A stretch of 64,000 nt of DNA from Bryobacterales bacterium (GCA_020852755.1 JADZAF010000020.1:1-64000), one strand, 5' to 3'; numbered from the stretch's first letter, positions 41,981-50,984 are shown. The notes: generated from the sequence alone by a model not told the origin. Translations and numbers: made by a program.

Positions 41981-43813
41981 GTGGCACAATTTGTAATCGG
42001 AATCGATCTGGGAACCACGAACTGCGCCCTGGCCTACATTGAAGCGGGCGAAGAGGCCCTGGCGGACCCCTTCCATCTTCCGGAAGTGAAGGTGATGCCC
42101 GTGCCGCAGCTCGTCAACCCGGGCGAGGTACGGGACGAGGGCCTGCTGCCGTCGTTCCTGTACCTGGCCGGGCCGCGCGATTTCCCGGAGGGCTCCCTGG
42201 CCCTGCCGTGGGACCCGGAAGGCAACCCGCTGGTGGGGGCGCTTGCGCAGAAACGGGGCGTCGAGAACGCCGGGCGGCTGGTGGCATCGGCCAAAAGCTG
42301 GCTGTCCTATCCCGGAGTGGACCGCAGCGCGCCCATCCTTCCCTGGCGGGCCCCGGATGGCGTGGCGAAGATTTCGCCTCTGGAAGCTTCCCGCCGCTAC
42401 CTGGATCACCTCCGCCGTGCCTGGGACTGGAAGCACCCGGAGGCGCCTTTCGCGGCGCAGCAGGTACTGGTGACCGTCCCGGCTTCCTTTGACGCCGTAG
42501 CGCGCGAGTTGACCCTCGGCGCGGCCGAGGCGGCCGGCTTTCAGAACATTACCCTGCTGGAGGAGCCGCAGGCAGCCTTCTACGCGTGGATCGAACGGCA
42601 CCCGGACTGGCGCGAGCGGGTCAAGGTGGGGGACCTGATTCTGGTGGTGGACGTCGGCGGCGGCACCACCGACTTCACCCTGATCGCGGTCACAGAACGG
42701 GAGGGCGAACTGGCCCTGGAGCGGGTTGCGGTCGGCGAGCACATCCTGTTGGGCGGCGACAACATGGACCTGGCCCTGGCCCGCTCGATCGAGCAGGAAC
42801 TGGCGGCCAAGGGCACGCGCATCGACCCGGTACAGTTCCACACGCTGTGGCACAACTGCCGGGTGGCTAAGGAGCACCTCCTGGAGCCGGGGACCAGGAA
42901 GCGCGAACAGCCGGTCACCATCCTGGGACGGGGCACCGGCCTGGTGGGAGGCACGATCCGGGCCGGCTTGCGGCGGGAGGAAGTGGACCGCATTCTGATC
43001 GATGGGTTCTTCCCGAAGGTTTCCAGCCACGACCTGCCCCAGCGCGCGCGCAGGGCGGGGCTGCTGGAGATCTCCTTGCCGTATGCCAGCGACGCCGGGA
43101 TCACCCGCCACATGGCCCGGTTCCTGCGCCAGCAGGCGGCCGCGAGCGAGCACGGCATGGTGCGCCGCGCCGCCAGCGGCCTGGCCTGCCCGACCCACGT
43201 GCTGTTCAACGGCGGCGTCTTCCGGGCCCCGGCGCTTCGCCAGCGAATCGTGGAAGTGCTGAACACCTGGCTGGAAGAGGAAGGGATGGGCGCCGTGGCC
43301 CCTTTGGCCGGGGAAAACCTGATGGAAGCGGTGGCGCGCGGCTCCGCCTACTACGGAATGGCCCGCTTGGGCAGGGGCGTACGCATCCGTGGCGGAGTGC
43401 CGCGCAGCTATTACGTGGGCATCGAAACCGCCATGCCGGCCGTGCCGGGCGTCCCCAACCCGCTGAAGGCCCTGACAGTGGCCCCCTTCGGCATGGAGGA
43501 GGGAACCCAGGCGCGGATCCCCGGCCAGGAGTTCGGCCTGGTCGTGGGCGAACCGGCCGAGTTCCGGTTCTACTCCTCGAGCGTCCGTAAAGACGATCAA
43601 CCAGGGACCATCATCGAGGACCTCGGTGAGGAACTCCAGGAGTTGTCTCCGATCGAGGTGGCCCTGCCGGCCGGCGCTGACTCCAGCGAGGTGGTGCCGG
43701 TTTCTTTTGAGACGGTCGTGACCGAGACGGGAATGCTGCAACTCTGGTGCGTGGCGCGGGACGGCCGCCGGTGGAAGCTCGAGTTCAACGTCCGCGAGCG
43801 CGTGGAAGCATGA
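41981..43813 (+). CDS. Divergent Hsp70-family ATPase (first of two)
   Basis: 610 aa from GTG 41981. Hsp70 ATPase landmarks: phosphate-1 loop GIDLGTTNC (7-15), VTVPASFDAVARELT, EPQAAFYAWIE, phosphate-2 loop DVGGGTTDF at ~224-232, GGDNMDLALA, and NGGVFRAPALRQRI. The C-terminal part (~430-610) looks like a beta-type substrate domain (VPRSYYVGIE, VAPFGMEEGTQ, FRFYSSS) but the helical lid and the EEVD-type tail of DnaK are missing. The stop overlaps the next gene as ATGA, so both Hsp70 proteins are made together. No DnaJ or GrpE gene is nearby. It is clearly not housekeeping DnaK; relatives form an uncharacterised group. Confidence 0.9.
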   Translation: MAQFVIGIDLGTTNCALAYIEAGEEALADPFHLPEVKVMPVPQLVNPGEVRDEGLLPSFLYLAGPRDFPEGSLALPWDPEGNPLVGALAQKRGVENAGRLVASAKSWLSYPGVDRSAPILPWRAPDGVAKISPLEASRRYLDHLRRAWDWKHPEAPFAAQQVLVTVPASFDAVARELTLGAAEAAGFQNITLLEEPQAAFYAWIERHPDWRERVKVGDLILVVDVGGGTTDFTLIAVTEREGELALERVAVGEHILLGGDNMDLALARSIEQELAAKGTRIDPVQFHTLWHNCRVAKEHLLEPGTRKREQPVTILGRGTGLVGGTIRAGLRREEVDRILIDGFFPKVSSHDLPQRARRAGLLEISLPYASDAGITRHMARFLRQQAAASEHGMVRRAASGLACPTHVLFNGGVFRAPALRQRIVEVLNTWLEEEGMGAVAPLAGENLMEAVARGSAYYGMARLGRGVRIRGGVPRSYYVGIETAMPAVPGVPNPLKALTVAPFGMEEGTQARIPGQEFGLVVGEPAEFRFYSSSVRKDDQPGTIIEDLGEELQELSPIEVALPAGADSSEVVPVSFETVVTETGMLQLWCVARDGRRWKLEFNVRERVEA

Positions 43814-46461
43814 AGATCGGCATCGACCTCGGAACCACCAATTCCGCCCTGGCCTACATCGATCCGGACGAGGCCGGCGATCTGGATTTTCCGCCCATTC
43901 ACATCTTCGAAATACCCCAGATGGTGGCGCCCGGACGAGTGGAACCGCGCCGCGTCCTGCCCTCTTTCCTGTTTCTCGAGGACGGGCAGCCGGTCGGCGA
44001 GTATGCGCGGGAGCAGGGCGCGCTGGTGCCCACCCGGCTCGTGCATTCGGCCAAGTCCTGGCTGTCGAACGCCGAGGTGGACCGCACGGCGCGGATTCTT
44101 CCCTGGGATTCCCAGCAGCGGGTTCTGTCGCCGGTTGAGGTGTCGGCGCGGTTTCTGAGAAAGTTCCGCGAGGAGTGGGACCGGGCACAGCCGGACCGCC
44201 CGCTGTCCGGGCTTCCGGTGGTGCTTACGGTTCCGGCCTCCTTCGACGAGGAGGCGCGCGAGCTGACCGTGCAGGCGGCTCAGGATGCCGGTCTGACCCT
44301 GCAAACCCTTCTGGAAGAGCCGGCTGCGGCCTTCTACGCCTGGATCGCCAACAACCTGGCCCGCTCCCGCAAGGCCCTGCACGACGGGCAACTGGTGCTG
44401 GTGTGCGATGTCGGGGGCGGCACCAGCGATTTCAGTCTGATTCGTGTATCGCGGCAGGACGACCGGGTGGATTTCACCCGCACCGCCGTAGGCCGGCACC
44501 TCCTGCTGGGCGGGGACAACCTGGACCTCACCCTGGCCTGGCTGGCCGAAACCAAGCTCGGCAAGCCGCTCTCGCTGCGGCAGCGGAACGGCCTTCGCAG
44601 GCAGTGCGCGGCAGCCAAGGAGCGGCTGCTGTGCGATCCGAATCTGCCCGCCGTCGAGATCACCGTGCTGGGAACCGGCACTTCGCTCATCGGCGGCGCT
44701 CTGAAGACCTCCGTCAGGCGGGAAGAGGCGCTGGAACTCGCGCTGGAGGGTTTCCTGCCGTTCACGGAACGCGGCGAGCGGCCCAAGGAGGAAAAGCGCA
44801 GCCTGTTCCGCGAACTGGGCTTGCCGTACGTTTCCGACCCGGCCATCACCCGTCATCTGGGCGCCTTCCTGGAGGACTCCGGACAGCCCGGCCCGGACGC
44901 CATCCTGTTCAACGGCGGGTTCTTCATCCCCGAAGTGTGCCGGCAGCGGGTAGCGGACGTGGTGGAGCGCTGGTACGGCAAAAGGCCGGAGGTGTTCGAG
45001 AACCGGGACCTCGACCTGGCGGTGGCGGCCGGAGCCGCCTACTATGCTTACGCTCGCACGACCGGCAGCGGCGTGCTGGTGCGCGGCGGGCTTCCGCGGG
45101 CCTACTATCTGGGCATCGGGGAGCCCGAGCCCGACAAGCTGACCACTGTCTGCCTGGTGCCCCGCGGAACCGAGGAAGGGGTGACGCTGGGACTGGAACG
45201 GGAGGGCCTGCAACTGGTGGCCAACCGCCCGGTCGCTTTCCGCCTCTACAGCTCGCTGACCCGCGTCGAGGACCGGTTGGGCGAGGTGGTCGAGTTCAGC
45301 CCGGGCGACGACAGCCTCCACACCCACGCTCCTTTGCATGCTGTCATCCGGTTCGGCAAGCGGGCCGAAGAACGGCTGATTCCGGTGACCATCGGCGCGC
45401 GGTTGACCGAGGTCGGGACGCTGGAGACCTGGTGCCAGTCCAAAGTCAGTGAGAACCGCTGGCGGCTGCAGTTCCAGCTTCGCAAAAGCGCGGATACGGC
45501 TGCGGTGCGCGCCCGGCCCGCGGCGGTGATTTCCGACGCCGCCCAGAAGCAGGCGCTGGATTTGGCTGCGGCGGTGTTCTCTCCCACCGGGAAGTCGCCG
45601 ATCGAGCCCGAGGAACTGCCCTCGCGCCTGGAGCAGGTCCTGGGGCTCGGGAAGAATTCGTGGCCTTTGAATACCATCCGGCAGATGGCCGACGTCTTCC
45701 TGGCCGCGGCGGCCGGGCGCAGAAAAAGCCCGGCTTACGAGATCCGCTGGCTCAACCTGGGCGGTTTCTGCCTGCGGCCCGGCTTCGGGTTTCCCGGCGA
45801 TGACTTTCGGATCGAGCAGGCCCGCAGGATCTATGCAGCCGGGCTGCAGTTCGGCAACCAGGTGCAGTGCGAAATCGAGTGGTGGATTTTCTGGGGGCGG
45901 GTCGCGGGCGGGCTGAACCGCAACCAGCAGATCGACATCTTCCAGCGCCTCTCGCCGGCGCTGCTGCCGCGTGCGCCCCGCAAGCAGCGGATCAACACCA
46001 GCCTGCTGCGGGAAATGTGGCGAACGGCGTCCAGCCTGGAGCTGTTGCCGCTCCAGACCAAGATGGAGCTGGGCGACACGCTGATCCGGGCGGTGAAGGC
46101 CGGATCCGCGAAGCAGACCGAAGTGTGGTGCCTCTCGCGGCTGGGCGCGCGCCAGTTGTTCTACGGCCCTGTCAACCAGGTGGTCCCACCGGCGGCGGCC
46201 ACCCGCTGGGTGGAGGCACTGCTGGGCGTGCCGGCGGCGGGCGAAGCCCTGGCATCGATAGCGCGGCTGACCGGGGACCCCACCCGCGACCTGGCGCCGC
46301 CGGTCCGCGAAGCGGTGCGGCGGAAACTCGAAGCCTTGCCCGACGCGGAACGGGTGCTGGCGGCGTTGGAGGGCGAGGAGGAACGCGACGCCCGGGCCCT
46401 GGAAAGGATCTTCGGCGAGGAACTGCCTTCGGGGCTGGTGATTGGGGAGCCGGGTGGATAA
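43810..46461 (+). CDS. Divergent Hsp70-family ATPase with large C-terminal extension (second of two)
   Basis: 883 aa from ATG 43810 (ATGA overlap). Hsp70 domain: GIDLGTTNS (4-12), VLTVPASFDEEARELTVQAA, EEPAAAFYAWI, DVGGGTSDF at ~200-208, GGDNLDLTLAWL and LFNGGFFIPEVCRQR, then a beta-type domain up to about 560. The last ~300 residues (from about 583, LDLAAAVFSPTGKSPIEPEEL onwards) are an extra mostly helical domain with SWPLNTIRQMADV, YEIRWLNLGGFCLRPG and a WWIFWGRVAGGLNRNQQ segment; I believe this is the DUF3731 region. The pair of Hsp70 proteins is similar in plan, suggesting duplication followed by fusion and possible heterodimer formation. Function unknown. Confidence 0.9.
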   Translation: MKIGIDLGTTNSALAYIDPDEAGDLDFPPIHIFEIPQMVAPGRVEPRRVLPSFLFLEDGQPVGEYAREQGALVPTRLVHSAKSWLSNAEVDRTARILPWDSQQRVLSPVEVSARFLRKFREEWDRAQPDRPLSGLPVVLTVPASFDEEARELTVQAAQDAGLTLQTLLEEPAAAFYAWIANNLARSRKALHDGQLVLVCDVGGGTSDFSLIRVSRQDDRVDFTRTAVGRHLLLGGDNLDLTLAWLAETKLGKPLSLRQRNGLRRQCAAAKERLLCDPNLPAVEITVLGTGTSLIGGALKTSVRREEALELALEGFLPFTERGERPKEEKRSLFRELGLPYVSDPAITRHLGAFLEDSGQPGPDAILFNGGFFIPEVCRQRVADVVERWYGKRPEVFENRDLDLAVAAGAAYYAYARTTGSGVLVRGGLPRAYYLGIGEPEPDKLTTVCLVPRGTEEGVTLGLEREGLQLVANRPVAFRLYSSLTRVEDRLGEVVEFSPGDDSLHTHAPLHAVIRFGKRAEERLIPVTIGARLTEVGTLETWCQSKVSENRWRLQFQLRKSADTAAVRARPAAVISDAAQKQALDLAAAVFSPTGKSPIEPEELPSRLEQVLGLGKNSWPLNTIRQMADVFLAAAAGRRKSPAYEIRWLNLGGFCLRPGFGFPGDDFRIEQARRIYAAGLQFGNQVQCEIEWWIFWGRVAGGLNRNQQIDIFQRLSPALLPRAPRKQRINTSLLREMWRTASSLELLPLQTKMELGDTLIRAVKAGSAKQTEVWCLSRLGARQLFYGPVNQVVPPAAATRWVEALLGVPAAGEALASIARLTGDPTRDLAPPVREAVRRKLEALPDAERVLAALEGEEERDARALERIFGEELPSGLVIGEPGG

Positions 46462-46477
46462 AACTCGCGGAAGGCGG

Positions 46478-47338
46478 ATGCGGCTGCGGTCGTCGGAGTG
46501 GGTGATCGCGGCCTACTTCAGCTACGCCGCCCTGCTGGCCTGGCTGCTCCCGGTGCCGCGCCGGGTGGCCGCTGTCACGCTGGTTCTGAACCTCACCATC
46601 CTGGCCGGCCTGCTGCTTCTGGCCTACGCCGATTCATTTCGGCAGGGGCGCTTTCTGGGGACGGTGCGGGACTGGTTCCCTCTGCCGCTCATGCTGCTCG
46701 GCTACCGGGAAATGGGGTGGTTCGCGCCCCAAGTCCACCGCTTCCACTGGGAGATGATCTGGGTCCAGTGGGACCGCGTCCTGCTGCGCGAGTGGGGGCT
46801 GAAGGCGGCCATCGAGTCCCTCGGCCCGCTGCTGCCTTCGGTGCTCGAGATCTCCTACTCCCTGGTCTACACCACGGCCGTGTTCTCCCTGGCCATGCTT
46901 TACGCCTACGGCCGCCGGAAGCGCGCCGCCAGCTTCAATTTCACCTTTCTGCTGGGCATCTACCTGGCCTACGCGCAGTTCCCGTTCTGGCCCAGCGAAC
47001 CACCCCGGACCGTCTTTCCGGGCGAGGATTTCCCCGCCTACTTCACCGTTTTTCGGAAGTTCAACTGGTGGCTGCTGGGAGGTTATGGAATCCACACCAG
47101 CGTGTTTCCCAGCGCGCACACGGCAGGCGCTTTTTCGGCCGCCTTCGCCATGCGGCGCCTCCTGCCGGAGAAACCCTGGGTGGGCCGGTTCCTGCTGACC
47201 CTGGCGGTCCTGATTGCCACCGCGACGGTCTACGGGCGCTACCATTACGCAGCCGATGCAGTGACCGGCCTCGCAGTGGCGGCCGCGGCCGAGACCGTCA
47301 GGCGGGTTTTGGCGCGCTCTTCGACTCGGCCGGTTTAG
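46478..47338 (+). CDS. PAP2-type membrane phosphatase/phosphotransferase
   Basis: 286 aa from ATG 46478, with AAGGCGG just upstream; in-frame GTG 46454 and TTG 46442 overlap or touch the Hsp70 stop and are alternatives. Six to seven membrane helices with PAP2-like motifs: FWPSEPPRTVF, VFPSAHTAGAF (PSxH motif with the catalytic His) and YGRYHYAADAVTG (His and Asp of the last motif). The plan resembles the Aur1/Ipt1-like inositolphosphotransferase branch. It should act on lipid phosphates. It lies 16 bases after the second Hsp70 gene, so it may be part of the same transcript. Its 3' end overlaps the convergent FmdB-like gene by 41 bases. Confidence 0.85.
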   Translation: MRLRSSEWVIAAYFSYAALLAWLLPVPRRVAAVTLVLNLTILAGLLLLAYADSFRQGRFLGTVRDWFPLPLMLLGYREMGWFAPQVHRFHWEMIWVQWDRVLLREWGLKAAIESLGPLLPSVLEISYSLVYTTAVFSLAMLYAYGRRKRAASFNFTFLLGIYLAYAQFPFWPSEPPRTVFPGEDFPAYFTVFRKFNWWLLGGYGIHTSVFPSAHTAGAFSAAFAMRRLLPEKPWVGRFLLTLAVLIATATVYGRYHYAADAVTGLAVAAAAETVRRVLARSSTRPV

Positions 47339-47606
47339 ACGTATCCGAAGCGGACTTGCCGGATTCGTCGTTCTTCTTTCCGGACCCGTTCTCCCCCTGT
47401 GCCCGAGAGGCAGACCCGTTGGAAGAACCGCGGGCATAGTCGGTTACGTACCAACCCGTACCTTTGAACTGCAGCGCCGGAGGCGAGAGGAGGCGCTCAA
47501 CCGAACCGCCGCAGCCCTCGTGAGAGGTTAGCGGGGCATCGGAAAACCGCTGAAGGACTTCGAAAGTCTTGTCACACAAACGGCACTTGTACTCGTACAG
47601 AGGCAT
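47298..47606 (-). CDS. FmdB-family zinc-ribbon protein, one cysteine pair incomplete
   Basis: 102 aa. The N-terminus MPLYEYKCRLCDKTFEVLQ is the FmdB family signature. The second metal knuckle, usually CPxC, is replaced by HEGCGGSVERLL, so one cysteine is missing and a histidine stands close by; zinc could still be bound as C2HC. The C-terminal ~40 residues are low-complexity (Ser, Lys, Asn, Pro). Members are small regulatory or adaptor proteins of unknown role. The gene overlaps the convergent PAP2 gene by 41 bases at the 3' ends. Confidence 0.83.
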   Translation of the reverse strand: MPLYEYKCRLCDKTFEVLQRFSDAPLTSHEGCGGSVERLLSPPALQFKGTGWYVTDYARGSSNGSASRAQGENGSGKKNDESGKSASDTSKPAESKSAPKPA

Positions 47607-47726
47607 CCTTGCTACTTCCCATGAATCAAAATCTGAGTCTCATTATAGCAGCCCTGGACCCGGGGAACGAAGAGGCGCAAAAAACTGCTAACCGGAGGCT
47701 CCGAACTCCGTCTGAAGAAGTGAACC

Positions 47727-47939
47727 ATGCGGCGGACGATCACAGTGCTGGCATTGGCGGCCGGGCTCAGCCTTGTGGCCGGAGCCGGGCGGTGTCTGCC
47801 ACACAACGCAGGCGGACGTTTCGCGAAATACTCCGCGGCGCTCGGCAGCACCGACGTAGGGGTGAACCCGCTGCAGCGCTTCTTCCTGAGCCTGGTCCTG
47901 GCCCAAACCGAACCCCGCGACGACAACCCGACGATGTGA
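47727..47939 (+). CDS. Possible small secreted protein
   Basis: 70 aa. A basic start and hydrophobic core (MRRTITVLALAAGLSLVAGAG) with a plausible cleavage near residue 20 look like a signal peptide; the remaining ~50 residues match nothing I know. It lies between the FmdB-like gene and a convergent TPR gene, with a weak purine stretch before ATG. It may be a real small exported protein or chance coding; codon bias alone cannot decide it. Confidence 0.4.
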   Translation: MRRTITVLALAAGLSLVAGAGRCLPHNAGGRFAKYSAALGSTDVGVNPLQRFFLSLVLAQTEPRDDNPTM

Positions 47940-47972
47940 GGAGGCGGGCGGCAACGCCCCCCCACTCGCAGT

Positions 47973-49337
47973 CTACTTCTTCTTCCGAGTGACGGCCTTC
48001 TTGGCCGCCTTCCTGGCAGGCGGCGCGGGAGCCGGCCAACCGCTGATCTTGGAGGTCTCGTCCACGTCCAGCGTGAGCATGAAAGGCTCCTTCTGGAACT
48101 CCGCGACCACGCCTTCGAACTCGATGGCCGTGCCGGGCTCGGCCTTCCCCCGCAGCGGGTTCTCCAGCCGCAGCGTCACTTCAGGCGTGTTCTCGTCGGT
48201 GATGCCAAGAACCAGTTCCTTGGGATTGGCGGCGGGCTTCTGGGAGATCAGCGCGCCGCGGAACTTCTGCACGCCCTGGGCGCCGCCCGGAATAGCGGCA
48301 TGCTTCAGATTGCTCTCGAAGTACTGCTGGCCGTTCTCGCCGGTGAGTTCCTTCTTCAAGGTCATCCACATGGCCATGGCCGGGTTCTTCTTGCGGAATT
48401 CCTCTTCGTTCTCGGCCTGGATCTCGTAAATGTTCTTGATCTTGAAGCCTTCGGGCGGAAACGCGTTCTCGCGGGCGGTCTTGTGCAGATCCGCGAGACC
48501 CTGCTCGTCCTTCCCGTGGTACCGCGTGTAGGCGTTGGTCAGGTAGGTCTCGATGGTCTTGCGCGCTTCCGGCGCCAGCGCACCCTGGCCGTCATAGGCG
48601 GCCGCCCGGGCAAAGTGGTAGAGGGCCTCGCCCTGCTTCTCCGGCTTCTTTTGAGCCAGCATCACCAGACCCAGCCAGTACGAGGCTTCCGCGTTGTTGG
48701 CATTCAGCTGCAGGCTCTTGATGAATGCCTGCTCGGCCTGCTCGTTCTGCTTGCGCTGCATGGCGATCCAGCCCAGCGTCTTGTGCCCCAGCGACTCGGC
48801 CTCCACCCGGGCCTTCTTCCAGGCGTCTTCGGGCGTATTGGCCGGTTTCTTTTCGGCGGCGAAGGTGGCGTCCAGGTTGGCCAGCATGCCATTGGCCGAC
48901 TTCTCGCCCAGGTCCAACGCTTCCGGAGGCGGCGCCGACGCGCTGTACAGGCTGGGCGTCAGCAGGGTGATCCAGTAGAGCGCGGTGAACTCCTTCGGGT
49001 CGTCCGCGATCATCTCCTTGGCAACCTCGACCATTTTGGCGGGCTGGTTCAACTGTTGGTAGGTGGCCAGCATGAGCTGGTTGCGTTCGAGCTTGAAGTC
49101 CGAACCCGGGTACTTCTGCTTCCACTGCTCGAGCAGCGCCAGTTTCTTGTTGGCGTCGGTCTCCTTGACCGAATTCACGTAGAGGTCGTATTCGACCTGG
49201 TCTTTGGGTTGCTTCTTGGGCGCCTGCGCCTGCGCGAACGCCGCGCTCACCCCCAGGACCGCAACCACTGCCATGGATAAGAGGGATTTGCAGAGTGGAT
49301 TCCGCACGTTGCCGCCTCCTGATTTCTTGTCACTCAT
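47973..49337 (-). CDS. Exported TPR-like protein with lysine-rich tail
   Basis: 454 aa from ATG 49337. A signal peptide (LLSMAVVAVLGVSAAFAQAQ) ends near residue 37. The central part (~45-270) has helical repeats that resemble TPR units (LALLEQWKQKYPGS, AEQAFIKSLQLNANNAEASY, ALYHFARAAAYDGQGAL). The last ~120 residues form a beta-rich domain (GTAIEFEGVVAEFQKEPFMLTLDVD) and end in an alanine/lysine-rich tail (PARKAAKKAVTRKKK). The same overall plan is frequent in acidobacterial periplasmic proteins of unknown function. The basic tail could bind nucleic acid, acidic polymer or the envelope. No neighbour defines its role; the divergent gene is an SSS symporter. Confidence 0.7.
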   Translation of the reverse strand: MSDKKSGGGNVRNPLCKSLLSMAVVAVLGVSAAFAQAQAPKKQPKDQVEYDLYVNSVKETDANKKLALLEQWKQKYPGSDFKLERNQLMLATYQQLNQPAKMVEVAKEMIADDPKEFTALYWITLLTPSLYSASAPPPEALDLGEKSANGMLANLDATFAAEKKPANTPEDAWKKARVEAESLGHKTLGWIAMQRKQNEQAEQAFIKSLQLNANNAEASYWLGLVMLAQKKPEKQGEALYHFARAAAYDGQGALAPEARKTIETYLTNAYTRYHGKDEQGLADLHKTARENAFPPEGFKIKNIYEIQAENEEEFRKKNPAMAMWMTLKKELTGENGQQYFESNLKHAAIPGGAQGVQKFRGALISQKPAANPKELVLGITDENTPEVTLRLENPLRGKAEPGTAIEFEGVVAEFQKEPFMLTLDVDETSKISGWPAPAPPARKAAKKAVTRKKK

Positions 49338-49510
49338 TTAAATGTTTCAGTGTGAACTGCTGAATCGTGTTTCATCGAAGCGGCCTCGATGGAATCATGG
49401 CCGCGGACACTTGGGGAGTATAGCCGAACAGCAGGATCACCGCAACTACAGGTGTGACGGCTGGAACCCCCGTCCGGTTCCCCGAAACTAGCCATCATAT
49501 CGCCCTGTGC

Positions 49511-49516
49511 TAGAAT
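49511..49516 (+). promoter_or_regulatory. -10-like TAGAAT before the SSS symporter
   Basis: TAGAAT with 10 bases to ATG 49527; near-leaderless arrangement without a Shine-Dalgarno. Confidence 0.45.
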
Positions 49517-49526
49517 TCGCCAAGCC

Positions 49527-50984
49527 ATGCGCTTGCTCGATTTGGGCATCATCCTGGTCTACCTGATCGCCATCACCCTGTTCGGAGCCCAGTTCCGCCG
49601 CAGGCAGCGCGACCTCAAGGACTACTTCCTGGGGGGACGCACCGCGCCCTGGTGGGCCATCGCGCTGTCGATCGTCTCGGCCGAGACCAGCACCCTGACC
49701 ATCATCGGAACCCCGGCCCTGTCCTTCGCCGGCAATCTGGGATTTTTGCAGGTGGTATTCGGATATTTCCTGGCACGGCTGGTCATCTCCTTCATTTTCC
49801 TGCCCCAGTACTTCCGCGGCGAGATGTTCACCGCCTACGAGCTGATGCGCCGGCGGTTCGGGGAACGCATCCGGCGGCTCACCGCCCTGACCTTCCTGGT
49901 GACCCGGGCGCTGGCCGAGGGGGTGCGCGTCTTCGCCATCTCGATCGTGGTGTCGATCGTCCTGGGTTGGGGTGAAATCGGGTCCATTATTCTGATTGTC
50001 TGCCTGACCCTGTTCTACACCTTCGAAGGGGGAATGACGGCCGTGATCTGGACCGACGTCGTGCAGATGTTCCTCTACATATTCGGAGCCGCCTTCAGCT
50101 TCTGGGTGATCCTCCAGGAAATTCCCGGAGGGTGGGGACACGTCTGGAGCACGGCGGCGGAATTGGGCAAGTGGCAAGTCTTCGATTTCCGCTTCTCGGC
50201 CACTCCCGAGTTCTTCGCCCGGACGTACACCTTCTGGGCCGGACTGGCGGGGGGCTGCTTCCTGACCATGGCCAGCCACGGCACCGACCAGCTTATGGTG
50301 CAGCGCCTGTTGGCCGCCCGGACGCAGGCGGAAAGCCGAACCGCGCTGATCGCCAGCTGGCTGGTGATCTTCGTCCAGTTCTCGCTGTTCCTGGTGATCG
50401 GGGTGATGTTGTTTGTGTTCTACTCCGACGCCGGCCTGGCCGCTCCCCGGCCCGCCGACCGCATCTATCCGGAGTTTGTCTGGAAGCACCTCCCGGCCGG
50501 GACCGCGGGCATCGTGATCGCCGCCATCCTGGCCGCCGCCATGGCCAACATCAGCGCGGCCCTCAATTCCCTGGCCTCCACCACGATCGTGGACTTCTTC
50601 CGGCCGCTGTCGCGTCGCAGCCGTACGGAAAGCGACTACCTCAAACTGGCGCGCGCGGCAACCGTGTTCTGGGGGGCGGTGCTGCTGGGCATCGGCATCC
50701 TGGCGCGCAAGTGGGGCTCCGTGCTGGAGGCGGGCCTGGCCATCGCGTCCATCCCCTTCGGGGCGCTGCTGGGAGTTTTCCTGCTGGGCGTGCTGACCCG
50801 CCGGATCGGAGAAAACGCGGCCATCGCCGGCATGGTAACAGGACTGGCCATCATGACCTACGTGCGTTTCTTCACCTCAATAGCCTGGACGTGGTACGTA
50901 CTAATCGGCGCCTGCGTCACCTTCGGCGCCGCCTGGGTGGCCGCGCTGCTCACGGGAAGCCGCCATGAGGAGGCCGCCCGATGA
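49527..50984 (+). CDS. Sodium:solute symporter family protein
   Basis: 485 aa with about 13 membrane helices in the SSS pattern: LKDYFLGGRTAPWWAIALS near the N-terminus, VSAETSTLTIIGTPALSF, EGVRVFAISIVVSI, GGMTAVIWTDVVQMF and ASHGTDQLMVQRLLAARTQAE, the last being the conserved sodium-solute symporter signature. The substrate (sugar, amino acid or acetate-like anion) cannot be told. The stop overlaps the APC permease start as ATGA, so two secondary transporters are made from one transcript, followed by a truncated DapA-like fragment. Inner membrane. Confidence 0.93.
   Translation: MRLLDLGIILVYLIAITLFGAQFRRRQRDLKDYFLGGRTAPWWAIALSIVSAETSTLTIIGTPALSFAGNLGFLQVVFGYFLARLVISFIFLPQYFRGEMFTAYELMRRRFGERIRRLTALTFLVTRALAEGVRVFAISIVVSIVLGWGEIGSIILIVCLTLFYTFEGGMTAVIWTDVVQMFLYIFGAAFSFWVILQEIPGGWGHVWSTAAELGKWQVFDFRFSATPEFFARTYTFWAGLAGGCFLTMASHGTDQLMVQRLLAARTQAESRTALIASWLVIFVQFSLFLVIGVMLFVFYSDAGLAAPRPADRIYPEFVWKHLPAGTAGIVIAAILAAAMANISAALNSLASTTIVDFFRPLSRRSRTESDYLKLARAATVFWGAVLLGIGILARKWGSVLEAGLAIASIPFGALLGVFLLGVLTRRIGENAAIAGMVTGLAIMTYVRFFTSIAWTWYVLIGACVTFGAAWVAALLTGSRHEEAAR

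Noticed and set aside
41981-43813. Housekeeping dnaK
   Set aside because: The helical lid and acidic tail are missing, no grpE/dnaJ is adjacent, and the gene is paired with a second divergent Hsp70 and DUF2760.
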